Source: Hymenoscyphus infarciens (Eukaryota; Ascomycota; Leotiomycetes; Helotiales; Helotiaceae). From it: a DNA stretch of 64,000 bases. The position numbers were made by a program, and so were the translations under genes. The stretch covers positions 62,001 through 126,000 of the forward strand of contig LLCB01000122.1 of assembly GCA_001414345.1 (NCBI GenBank), in the 5' to 3' direction. The notes under the pieces were generated by a model. That model made no database searches. It saw nothing but the letters and a program-made list of their open reading frames with translations, and was not told the DNA's origin. Of the stretch, positions 37,612-47,291 are shown one piece after another. Numbering within the stretch: position 1 is the first letter of the stretch; each line of letters begins with the position of its first letter.

Positions 37612-39274
37612 ATGGAGCGCAACAAATTCTGGGTCTGCACGCGATGTGTGAGGTCCTTAACACCACGGGTGCCCTTACTCCCTCGGAAATTCCATACCTC
37701 TATACACCAAAGATCACCGTTGGTAGCTACTCAAAATGCTCGACCATTTCGCATGGCCGTCATCGGGTCCGGACCCGCTGGCTTTTATACCACCAAGAAG
37801 GTCATGTCTAATATCGAGAATTCAGTGGTGGATATGTATGAGCAGTTGCCGGTGCCATTTGGTTTAGTCCGTTTCGGTGTTGCGCCAGATCATCCTGATG
37901 TAAAGGTATTGTTCCTACAACTCCATCCTCTTTAGAGTCATAGTTAACATTAGATTATAGAACTGCCAAAATATATTTGAAGAGGTTGCCGAGTCACCAC
38001 GGTTCAACTTCGTTGGGAACATATCAATTGGAAAAGATGAAGGAGCATTGCCTCTGGAGACATTACTCCCACATTATGATGCCATTTTGTTTGCTTATGG
38101 GGCCTCTCGCGACAGAGCTTTGAATATCCCGGGAGAGGATGCCTTGAAGGGGATATATTCAGCTCGTGCCTTTGTTGGATGGTATAATGGACTGCCAGAA
38201 TATGCCAACCTAGCACCAGATCTTACACTTGGTGAAGAGGCCATTGTGATTGGAAATGGGAATGTAGCTATGGATGTGGTTCGTATCCTTCTCCAGGATA
38301 TAGACATATTACGCAAGACCGACATTACCGACCACGCTATTGAGACTCTGAAGAAGAGCAGAGTCAAGAGAGTAAGAGTTGTTGGTCGAAGAGGGCCTAT
38401 TCAGGTTTGTTCCCTACCCAGAAATCTTTCAAAGGCTGCTGACCACATTTATTAGGCTGCTTTTGAGCTTCCGGAACTTCGAGAATTGTTGAGAATACCT
38501 TCAGTAGCTTTCCATCCTGTGGAGGAGTCTACGATGCCAGATTTATCTTTAATCCCAAAAGATATCAAGCATCGACGACGACGTCGAAAGATAGAAGCTT
38601 TGAAGAAAGGCGGAGTTGCTTCTGTTTCAACTGCACCAAAATCATGGTCTCTTGACTTTTGCAAAGCACCAGTATCTGTCAACAAGAACCCCGAATATCC
38701 AGATCGCCTAGGAAGCATGTTGTTCGAAAAGACGATATTAAGCACAGATCTAACTGATCCTGCCGCAAAAGCTATTGGCACTGGCAAAGTTGTCGAAATT
38801 CCTGCATCGCTAGCCTTCCGCTCCATAGGTTATAAGTCGGAGGCTCTGTCGGAATTCAAGAATTTAGGATTGCCATTTGACGATAACCGCGGAGTTGTTC
38901 CAAATGAAGATGGCCGTCTTGTTGATCCCAGAAATGGTCAATATTTCCCTGGCATCTACTGTGCAGGGTGGGTAAAGAGCGGTCCTACTGGTAATATTGA
39001 CAGTACTATGCGTAACGCATTTGATACAGCAGAATCAATCACCTTGGACTGGCAAAAGCCACCAGACTTACTCAATTTTGGTAAGACTTTTGATAAGAGT
39101 AGTAGTCTGGGCTGGGAAGGTGTGAAAGAAGAAGCGGAATCTAGAGGATGTAGAAGAGTAAGTTGGGCAGACTGGAAAAGAATTGATTCTCTCGAAAGAA
39201 AGAGGGGTCAGGCGGTCGGAAAGGAACGCGAGAAGTTCACATCGATCGATGAAATGCTTGCCGTACTAGACTAG
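37612..39274 (+). CDS. ARH1: Mitochondrial NADPH:adrenodoxin oxidoreductase
   Basis: An FAD enzyme of the mitochondrial matrix/inner membrane that passes electrons from NADPH to the adrenodoxin-type ferredoxin for Fe-S cluster and heme A synthesis. Exons 37612-37905, 37961-38404 and 38456-39274 give 518 residues. The N-terminus (MERNKFWVCTRCVRSL, then RVPLLPRKFHTSIHQRS) is a basic presequence with a likely cleavage near the RKFHTS box. The FAD motif MAVIGSGPAGFYTTKK begins at about residue 48, followed by VPFGLVRFGVAPDHPDVK. The NADP motif IVIGNGNVAMDVVRILL is near residues 195-211 and VRVVGRRGPIQ follows. The C-terminal GIYCAGWVKSGPTGNIDSTM is the second FAD-contact motif. All are standard for the family. 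The C-terminus SWADWKRIDSLERKRG is typical. An ATG 57 bp upstream in frame (37555) is possible but would place non-conserved residues before the presequence. Confidence 0.95.
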
Positions 39275-39310
39275 AAACGTCTTTTGTTTGTATACGATGT
39301 ATTAAATTTA

Positions 39311-40413
39311 CTACTGCTTGAGCTTCTCAGTAAGCTCTGGGACTTTATCAAACAAATCTCCAACCAACCCTACATCCGCAACTTGGAATATTGGTGCATC
39401 AGCATCCTTATTGATGGCTGCAATGACCTTGCTATCCTTCATTCCGGCCAAATGTTGAATTGCTCCCGAAATACCTGCACAGAGATACAACTGTGGGGCA
39501 ACAACCTTTCCAGTCTGACCAACTTGCAAACTGTTGTCCGCATAACCACTGTCAACAGCGGCTCTAGAAGCACCAACGGCTGCCCCCAATGCATCAGCTA
39601 ATGGAAGCATGACCCGGTCGAATTCCTCCTTCGATTTCAATCCTCGACCACCAGAGACGACCTTTCCAGCTGTAGCCAAATCAGGTCTATCTGACTTGGC
39701 CAACTCCTCTGATACCCATTCCGTAGCACATTCTGCTTTTGAATCAACTCCGTCCTCCACGGAAGCGGAACCTCCCTCTGCCTCTGCGGCTGGGAATGCA
39801 GTTCCTCTAATTGTGATTATCTTGGTTTCATCTGATGATTCGACGGTGGCAATGGCATTTCCGGCATAGATAGGACGAACGAATGTTTTCTCGTCTTGGA
39901 TAGCTGTGATGTCGGAGATTTGTTGGACGTCGAGTAAGGCTGCAACGCGGGGCATCAGGCTCTTGCCGAATGCTGTGTGGCCTGCGATGATATGTGTGAA
40001 TCCTGCCTTCTTGATATTCTCGACAAGTAATGGAGCATAGTTTTCCGGTAGTCCCTAACAATTGATTAGTACTTGGAAATGTATCAGCAGAGCGAGTAGA
40101 GTACCTTGTCATAAGCAGCATTATCCACAGCAATAACCTTCTCAATCCCACTAACTTTTGCCGCTTCTTCTGCAACAGCCTTAATATTTCCTCCTGCAAT
40201 GAATGCGGTGATCGATCCTCCCAATTTTTGTGCGGCCGTTACAGCACCGAGTGACCCATTGTTAAGTTTGCCATCCCTCTGTTCCAAGACTGCGAGCGAG
40301 GAGAGTAATCGTGCAAAGGCTGATAGTGATGCGACTGCTGCTGGTTTGTTCGACGCCCTCAACTGGGTTCTCGCCTGGCGTAGGACTGTGTTGCCTATCC
40401 TTGGAATCAACAT
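39311..40413 (-). CDS. AIM45: Electron transfer flavoprotein alpha subunit, mitochondrial
   Basis: ETF-alpha forms with ETF-beta the matrix flavoprotein that accepts electrons from acyl-CoA and other dehydrogenases and passes them to ETF-ubiquinone oxidoreductase. Exons 40413-40105 and 40054-39311 (50-nt intron) give 350 residues, the normal length. The N-terminal ~35 residues are basic ([20 protein letters not shown]) and serve as a matrix presequence. The N-terminal domain begins [20 protein letters not shown]. The FAD-binding C-terminal domain has the family signature: [58 protein letters not shown] and [20 protein letters not shown], so the flavin-binding residues look intact. The yeast homologue is AIM45. 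It converges on ARH1 with only 36 bp between the stop codons, so the two 3' UTRs must overlap. Confidence 0.96.
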
Positions 40414-40840
40414 TTTTGTGTATGATTGAGGGAATGGTTCAAGTGAACATCGATTTGGTGATCCCCAATATCTACCGAGGTAAAGCGGGCTGTATTATTG
40501 GTGCCTCATATCAAAGGTGTTAAGCTTCCAGGCACTTTTATGTCACGTGCCTAGCTCTGACTTCAAATCCAAGAGGCAGGCGCGTTAATGAAGCAGTCGC
40601 GACATCCGAAATTCTATCGTCCAATTCAATCAACGCGCAGCCATTCCCGTTCTATCAACGATTTTCATCAACTCCCTTCTTCGGTTACCGCACGCCCACA
40701 CTACAGCGATTCGACGCATATGCACCTCTCCTGAACCCATTTTGGGATTCTAAGCATTTTGGCGCAAAAGAAGACGAGTTCCGCCAACAGAACACTTTTT
40801 GCGACAATAGCGATTCCTTAATATCACGACTCTTTACGAA
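40414..40840. promoter_or_regulatory. Divergent promoter region, ETF-alpha / SWI3-like
   Basis: A 427-bp spacer between two divergent starts, with a C/A/T-rich leader just before 40841. It includes a TCACGTG-containing motif (ATGTCACGTGCC near 40542), an E-box-like palindrome that fungal bHLH factors can bind; function is inference. Confidence 0.5.
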
Positions 40841-43069
40841 ATGGAGGACGACTCCTTGAACTTTGGCTCGGAAGCTGCTGGTGCCACGCCTGGTAGCAAT
40901 TCTATACTGGCGCAGCCCCCGCTACAGGGAGAGACCGCTTCGCCAGCAGTAGGAGGGGGCCAGGCTGAAGGTATTTCTTGAATCCGCTTTTCTGCTGTTT
41001 GCTTCATATATACTGACATCTTCTAGCTGCTGATGTGACTATGACTGAAGGGGACGCTGATAAGTCATCGGCCGTTGCCATAAAAAACCACAGCTCAGGC
41101 TCGACGCCTGCCGTCGTTTCTGACAACCCCCTCGATGCGCCAAGTGCGCCTCCCCGAAATGGAGATGCACCAAAAGACGAAGAGATGGCAGATGTGAAGG
41201 AGGGAGAGCAAGCGTTAGTTGGAACGACAGAAGAGCAAGTCGAGAAGACCAAAGCCTCCATCGAATCGCAAGCCCGAGAACATCTCATTTCCCAGACACA
41301 CTCGATAGTTCTTCCAAGCTACTCTACATGGTTTGACATGCACACCATCAACAACATTGAGAAGAAGGGATTGCCAGAGTTCTTTAATAGCAGAAATCGA
41401 AGCAAGACGCCAGCTATATACAAGGATTATCGCGATTTCATGATCAACACATACCGACTCAATCCCATTGAATATTTGACTGTCACAGCATGTAGGAGAA
41501 ATCTTGCTGGTGATGTATGTGCTATAATGCGAGTTCACTCTTTTCTTGAACAGTGGGGTATCATAAACTACCAGGTAAATGCCAAATATATATCCAAGAT
41601 GTTGTCAAATGTTACTAATAAATGCACAGGTTGATGCCGAGTCAAGACCGTCCAACGTTGGACCACCTTTTACAGGCCATTTCAAGGTTATATGCGATAC
41701 TCCCCGTGGTTTACAGCCGTGGCAACCTGCCACAGACTCACATGTCATTGAGGGGAAGAAACACGCAGATACTGATGCGAAGGCTGTAGCAGGTTCAGGA
41801 GCAAAAGCCGACATGAACTTGGAAATTGGACGAAACATTTACGAACCCACAGCGAAGGAAACCAAGCTTGGTGGCAAATCATCAGAAAAGCAAGCCAATG
41901 GCGATGCTCCTGCGACAAATGGAACTTCTGATCCTCAGGCGGCTATCGAAGATGCTATTAAACAACCAATTTCAAAAATCAACTGCTTTACCTGTGGTAT
42001 TGATTGCACTCGTGTTCATTATCACAATGCACATGAAAATTCGAACGCGACTACGGCCAGTAGAGTCCAACACAACTTGTGTGCAAACTGTTATACCGAT
42101 GGAAGAATACCCATCAACCACCAGCAAATTCATTACGTCAAAGTCGAGAACCCAACATACTCTGCTATCCCTGATCGCGAAGCTCCTTGGGATGATGGCG
42201 AGATTCTTCGTCTTCTCGAGGCTTTGGAGCGATACGACGAGGACTGGACCGAGATTGCCGAGCATGTTCGCACACGAACCAAGGAAGAGTGTGTGGTGCA
42301 ATTCTTGCAATTGGAAATTGTGGATAAGTTTATCGACACAGAACCTATAAACAGATCTACTGGCGTCAGCATGCTTGGCTCACAGCAAGGGCATTTGCCA
42401 TTCAGCCAAGCTGACAACCCGGTCATGTCTGTTATCGGATTCCTTGCTGGTCTTACTGAGCCAAGTGTTACGGCAGCTGCAGCTGGTCAGAGTGTGGATG
42501 CGTTGAAGAGGAGCCTCCGAAACCAGCTTGAACATCCAAAATCCGACAAGGGCAAAGGGAAAGAAACCTCGGATTCAATGGAGATTGATATTCGACAAGA
42601 GACTACGACTACAACGACCACAACTACTACCACCACGAGTTCCTTGAGTGCTCTAGCTACCGTCCCACTCGCCACAGTCGCTGCCCGAGCCGGTGGCCTC
42701 GCTTCCCACGAGGAGCGAGAAATGACCCGTCTCGTGTCTTCAGCCGTCAACTCGACATTGATGAAGATGGACCTGAAGCTCAAGCAATTCAACGAAATGG
42801 AGCAACTTCTTCAAGCGGAACGTCGGGAGCTAGAGCGAGGTCGTCAAGCACTATTCGCTGACCGCCTGGCATTCCGAAAACGCGTACATGCTGTGCAAGA
42901 GGGTTTGAAGGCCGCCGCTTCCACTGGTGGAAATGAGGGTATCGCGATGGCGCAGAATGTTATGATGGGGACGGATAGATTGAGTTTTCAGACGGGACAG
43001 CCGGTAATGGGTAGTTTGCAACCTCCGAGTGCGGACCCGGGCGCAAAAGTTAAGAGTTATGATGTTTGA
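40841..43069 (+). CDS. SWI3/RSC8-type chromatin remodelling subunit (SWIRM-ZZ-SANT)
   Basis: A scaffold subunit of SWI/SNF- or RSC-type nucleosome remodelers. Exons 40841-40970, 41027-41574 and 41630-43069 give 705 residues. Domain order: an acidic/Ser-rich N-terminus; SWIRM at about 125-227 ([55 protein letters not shown]); a ZZ-like zinc finger at about 345-390 (CFTCGIDC, then [13 protein letters not shown]); SANT at about 409-455 ([40 protein letters not shown]); and a C-terminal coiled coil ([20 protein letters not shown]) after the SWIRM-associated segment ([20 protein letters not shown]). The ZZ finger and length fit RSC8/SWI3-class proteins of filamentous fungi. A run of twelve Thr coded by ACT/ACA/ACC/ACG lies before the last domain. 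Whether it serves SWI/SNF, RSC or both cannot be told here; filamentous fungi often have a single copy. Confidence 0.92.
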
Positions 43070-43460
43070 GGAAGCTAGTGGGGAGTGAGAAGGGTATTGG
43101 GTGTGAAGAGGTGTTGGTTGTGTGCTGATTGGGCTTCGGGCTTTAGGCTTTGGGTTGGGGAAGACGTGTGTAATTCAATGGCGTAATCTGGGAAGGGTTG
43201 AATATGATGAAGAGGTATTGTGTGTTTTGTTCTGATTTCTTCCAGACGAGCCCACGGAAAAATAGCCTTATATGTAAATTGGAGGCTGAATTTTTTTTTC
43301 AGGGGGGGTGTTTGATGACCTTCCTTTCCTTGGGGTTTTTCGAGCTCTCTCTTTTTCTCTTTGTATTGATAGGAATTCAAGATTGGTTGAGAATGCGTTT
43401 TTTCGCCTATTTTGTGAAGTTTGGTTTGTTGGACGGCTTTAGATCTAGTGAACTGCCTAA
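43070..43460. other. SWI3-like 3' flank
   Basis: A 390-bp region between the SWI3-like stop and the MITE, T/G-rich on the plus strand with a T9 run near 43290, as expected of a 3' UTR and downstream flank. No gene was recognised. Confidence 0.55.
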
Positions 43461-43910
43461 GGGCCTGTTTGGCTGGCATTTTTTCTAAATAGTTTAGGAT
43501 ATGCACCACCAAAAAGGGGTCATAATAATATCGGATAATTTACTATATTCAATAATTCAAAATATGCTGAATCGTTTGGCCCACATATTTTTTAAGCAGG
43601 ATTATTTAGTAAAATAATCTAATATTTATATAAAAGATTATCCCTACCAAGAAAAGGTTATTATCCCATTATCGCTAAAACCACGATAATGGAATATATC
43701 CTAGCATATCTTTTCTCACCCACTTACGCCAGTATACCGTTCTAAGACAAAATACCAGCCCTAAGATATTAGATATGCGAGCCAAACGATTACTGAATAT
43801 GTTATCCGAATAAGTGGATAATAAATAAATATATGCTGTGCCACTTTTAAAAGGTCCCGGCATATTTAATAGACTATTTATAATTAACCTAGAGTGAGCC
43901 AAACAGGCCC
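43461..43910. mobile_element. Tourist-like (PIF/Harbinger-type) MITE, 450 bp
   Basis: The ends are perfect 14-bp terminal inverted repeats, GGGCCTGTTTGGCT at 43461-43474 and its complement AGCCAAACAGGCCC at 43897-43910. A TAA lies immediately outside each end (43458-43460 and 43911-43913), which fits the 3-bp TWA target duplication of PIF/Harbinger elements. A second nested inverted repeat is present inside: AATCGTTTGGC near 43570-43580 faces GCCAAACGATT near 43783-43793. The body is AT-rich (about 65-70% by eye) and has no meaningful coding frame, so it is non-autonomous and would rely on a transposase elsewhere. G/C-starting termini containing the TGTTTGG core are well known in Tourist-like MITEs. 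Confidence 0.85.
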
Positions 43911-44147
43911 TAAATAAAACTTCTGTCCCCAGTTCTCTGGATAGAAAACAGCTATTAACAATCTAATTTACACTTTCTGGAACCATCTTAAAGTCTACAA
44001 CTAGTATCGCCATAAAAGCTAGATCAATCATCAACATCAGCTCAAAGACGACGATGCTTATTATTATTCCCAAGGTCTAAGATTCCATTCCCGATTCTAA
44101 GCGTGTCTTCCTCTATCGGTACCTCGGTTCTCTCTGGGTCTCTTGTT

Positions 44148-44173
44148 TTTGTTAACTAATATGTGTTAACAAA
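44148..44173. repeat. Perfect 9-bp inverted repeat (hairpin)
   Basis: TTTGTTAAC, an 8-nt loop (TAATATGT), then GTTAACAAA. It coincides with the stop codon of the gene fragment at 44152-44390, on the minus strand, so it could be a 3'-end hairpin or simply chance in AT-rich DNA. Confidence 0.6.
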
Positions 44174-44390
44174 GTCATACTCTCATCCAGAAACTCACTA
44201 AATAACCCGCACATTTTTTGGGGGAATTTGCCTAACTCTCTTCTGTAAACATAATAGGCCTTCTGAGCGTTGGGTCCCTTCTCATACGCCATCTTGGAGA
44301 TTTCTATGTGGAGAATACCGTCATGGTGATCTTGTTGGAGGGTTTCGTCTTGCCATTTTGCCTTTCCCCGGATACGACGACTTGGAGTTA
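44152..44390 (-). pseudogene. C-terminal gene fragment of unknown family
   Basis: A minus-strand frame of about 79 codons with no stop before TAA at 44154-44152 has clear protein-like composition: RGKAKWQDETLQQDHHDGI, LHIEISKMAYEKGPNAQKAY and YVYRRELGKFPQKMCGLFSE, ending DESMTLLTHIS. A plausible acceptor (TTAACAG) sits at its upstream edge, so it looks like a last exon. Upstream of it (44391-44640) the DNA turns AT-rich and no further exon is seen, so the gene appears truncated. I do not recognise the family. It could be a real final exon of a gene whose other exons I miss, but the AT-rich upstream argues for a remnant left by an insertion or RIP. Confidence 0.45.
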
Positions 44391-44703
44391 CTGTTAATCC
44401 GGTATGCTTTATTCACTAATTATAGAATGAATAGAGCATTAAGCAGTTTAATTATTAAATTGTATTATGCAAGGCAGTTTAAGTTAATTCAATAAATTCT
44501 AGAGGGTTTAGAAACTATACAGTACTAATTCTTACATAAGTTAGACTCAATAAATATAATTAATGAATTGAAGATGATTCTAAGACTAATTCCAAGCAAT
44601 GGTTTGCGACGTTTTTGCCCACGAGGTCACTAACACAGGAACGATTTTTTCATGTTTGAGCAACTAGAGTTTATCTATGTACTTTTCCTTGAGCGACATA
44701 TGT
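44391..44703. other. AT-rich spacer between gene fragment and RRN5
   Basis: A 313-bp stretch rich in TTAATT/AATTAA words, with few C/G, resembling lightly RIP-mutated or degenerate repeat DNA. The right edge must hold the RRN5 3' UTR. Confidence 0.45.
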
Positions 44704-47004
44704 TCATTCTTCCTCTGATTTGATTTCTACATCCTCCCCCTCTATGGAATATTGGAGAGAATCTTCTGGTGGAAGACTCGAAGAGTGAGGTTGGGGTTGA
44801 GCGTGGTGTTCGAAAGGGGATACTTGGCGATGAGGACTACTTCTTGAGTCTGCTGAATCTGAGTCAGATAGCTGTGCTCTTTCTTCGGTGATTCCGGGCT
44901 CCTCTGCTTGTGCATTCTGCTCACTTTCATGTGGGCTGGACGTTTCATCTTCCATGTCTTGGTCCAACTCTTCGTACTCGGTTCGTTGCTCATCTCCTGT
45001 GTCTTCCTCGCCATTCACGGATACGTCAGATTCCTCTTCCTCGGGAGATCTGCCATTATCCTCCTCACTCTCTTCATGCCTTGGTATATCCGCCTCTTGC
45101 TCGCCACTGCTCTCTTCTCCCCACTCTTCGGCAATTCTTCTCGCTCTCTTCGAAATCTTTTTCCTATTCTTTTCAAAGTTCTCCCCGGAAACAGGTTTAT
45201 CAAAAACCTCCCAAGAACTCCAATACTCGACGTTCTCCCTCCAATTCCCATGATCATCTCTTTCAATTCTCCTCTGGGCCGTTGAAAATACCATGGGTTC
45301 ATAAACCTCGTCGAGATTCAATTCCAACGGCGGTTCTTGCTCGAGAAGAGTCCATAATTTCAATTCTGCAGCTTTACTGGCCACGATATCGCATTCGTTG
45401 ATAAAAGAATCTTGCTTTTTCTCAGCTTCTTGTCGGGCAAGGGAGCGTATGTTGGTCGATTCTTGATAAGCTGTCGTGTCTGAGTCTGAATCTTCGCCAA
45501 AGTTCCTTGCTTGTGGGGGAATTGGGATATCCTCTTCGAGGTCACGGATTGATACATCTGATGCACTGGAAAGCGTCGGACTATGTTCGGGTTCAGGGAG
45601 TCTAGAATGAACGGAATGACTCCTGGATCGAGATCTTGAGCGAGATGAACGTTGACGTCGCTCTCGCATTTCTTCTTCGACATCTTCGTATGTCATAGAC
45701 TCTTCCTCGCCCTTTTCATCTTCGTCGATAATCTGCAATTTGCACCTCCTCGCACAGTTTTGCCAAAATTCGTGACTATCTGGTTTCATTCCGAGGATCT
45801 TTACAGCTGCCTCCACATCATCCGTGTTGACATCTGATTGCTTGACTTTTTTGGAAGCCATAGCTCGTTGTCTTGACATGGTGCAAAAAAGGGTTGTTGA
45901 AATTAATCGTTTGGTGACACTCACAGCAAGAGAGTGGAAGTCCTCAAATGCAGTAGCTCGAATGGAAGGGGATTCATCAATCTCAGCCAAATTTCGCCAA
46001 TTATTTTCTTCGTATGGCTCAGCTGGATTCATGAAAATTTGGCTTGACAATTCGAGCCAATTCTTGAGGTTAAAAAGATTGGCGGCCGGAAGAACTTCAT
46101 CAAAAGCAGTCGCTTTCTCGCCTTCTGGGTTGTGTTTACCGAGTCGGTGACTGACCGTTTCGTCGATCAACCATGCTGCTCCCCATTTTGATTCCTCGTT
46201 AGTCTTCTCAAATTGGTCTTGTCGGCTGGCAAGAGATTGCCCTGCTCGTTCGAGGATATCGCTGCATTCTCCGCTAACCTCAAATGCGGTAGGCATCTCC
46301 AACCAAAGATTGGCTTGGGATTTGGCGGGTTTTGCTAAGGAACCTTGGTGTAAGAGCCGGAGATACTCGTCAGTTTCGAGAATCGATTTTGTTTGAATTT
46401 GCTCCGCAATACCACGAACGTTGCCTTTTCCAAGCCGAGCTAAAGAATTGAAGAGAGCATTTTTCTCCTCTGAAGTCCAAATTGATGCTCCGATTTGACT
46501 AGTTGGGAGAGAAGGTAAAGTCTTGGCACTGGTTGCGGTGACGATATCAAGAATATCATCGTTGAGAAGTTGGCGATATTTGTTACTCCAGTAAACTCTC
46601 AAACGTTTGGATTTGACCTCGACCGGAGCCGTTCTAGATTTCCTCTTGCGAGAGACAGAGGGACGTCTTGCCGGAGTTCTGATTTGACTTGGTGACTGAG
46701 GCTCCTGAAAAGTCGATGCCCATTGAATTGCTTCTTTCCGGATTTGCACGTCGAGACGTTCCTTTGCTCCAGGGGACAAAGATGGTTCTTTATCTCGAAA
46801 AGAGTTGGCACGTGAGTGGGATCGACTAATAGTGGTTTGGGCAAGACTCGCACGGCTTTCGGGTCGTCTGATACTTGTACCGCGAGAACGTATAGGGCTC
46901 TCATCGAGTGAGAGTTCTCCCTCATTCTCTGATATTTCGTAGGCTGATTCAGATTCTTCGTCCGGAAATAGGGTTGTTTCCCTCATGATTTCTTCAGTCT
47001 CCAT
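44704..47004 (-). CDS. RRN5: RNA polymerase I upstream activation factor subunit RRN5
   Basis: RRN5 is part of the RNA polymerase I upstream activation factor and promotes rDNA transcription in the nucleolus. The single-exon frame gives 766 residues from the ATG at 47004; an upstream in-frame GTG is not a start. The N-terminus (METEEIMRETTLFPDEESES) is acidic. The recognisable core is RLRVYWSNKYRQLLNDDILD followed by the SANT-like SQIGASIWTSEEKNALFNSL and ARLGKGNVRGIAEQIQTKS, the pattern seen in fungal RRN5. The middle holds FNLKNWLELSSQIFMNPAEP and SIRATAFEDFHSLAVSVTKR. The C-terminal half is charged and low in complexity: an RS-rich patch (RSSRSRSRSRSHSVHSR) and long Glu/Asp/Ser tracts. It is longer than yeast RRN5 mainly because of these tracts. 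It is divergent from IRC3 across 287 bp. Confidence 0.85.
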   Translation of the reverse strand: METEEIMRETTLFPDEESESAYEISENEGELSLDESPIRSRGTSIRRPESRASLAQTTISRSHSRANSFRDKEPSLSPGAKERLDVQIRKEAIQWASTFQEPQSPSQIRTPARRPSVSRKRKSRTAPVEVKSKRLRVYWSNKYRQLLNDDILDIVTATSAKTLPSLPTSQIGASIWTSEEKNALFNSLARLGKGNVRGIAEQIQTKSILETDEYLRLLHQGSLAKPAKSQANLWLEMPTAFEVSGECSDILERAGQSLASRQDQFEKTNEESKWGAAWLIDETVSHRLGKHNPEGEKATAFDEVLPAANLFNLKNWLELSSQIFMNPAEPYEENNWRNLAEIDESPSIRATAFEDFHSLAVSVTKRLISTTLFCTMSRQRAMASKKVKQSDVNTDDVEAAVKILGMKPDSHEFWQNCARRCKLQIIDEDEKGEEESMTYEDVEEEMRERRQRSSRSRSRSRSHSVHSRLPEPEHSPTLSSASDVSIRDLEEDIPIPPQARNFGEDSDSDTTAYQESTNIRSLARQEAEKKQDSFINECDIVASKAAELKLWTLLEQEPPLELNLDEVYEPMVFSTAQRRIERDDHGNWRENVEYWSSWEVFDKPVSGENFEKNRKKISKRARRIAEEWGEESSGEQEADIPRHEESEEDNGRSPEEEESDVSVNGEEDTGDEQRTEYEELDQDMEDETSSPHESEQNAQAEEPGITEERAQLSDSDSADSRSSPHRQVSPFEHHAQPQPHSSSLPPEDSLQYSIEGEDVEIKSEEE

Positions 47005-47291
47005 GTTTGTCTCGATTGATTGGCTTGAGACGTCCTCCACGAGATGTATGCCGAGGTCTTACAACGTGCATTCTTTCTAGCTTGATGAGACTCCAACAAG
47101 AAATGAGATTGCGAACTGGCGGTAAAGAAAGCGTGAATGTGGATATTTTGTTGCGGGTTTTGGTGTTGTAGAAAAAAACGGAAAGAATAGGTTCCACAAA
47201 ATCGGGACGGCGCGCCTAGCGCGTCTATCTGCCACGATGAGGACGACCTCCAAAACCACAACAAATTCAAGAACGATGTACGCAACGAGAT
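47005..47291. promoter_or_regulatory. Short divergent promoter, RRN5 / IRC3
   Basis: A 287-bp spacer between two divergent starts, so both promoters lie here. A GC-rich palindromic stretch (GGCGCGCC near 47209-47216) is the only distinct feature. Confidence 0.5.
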
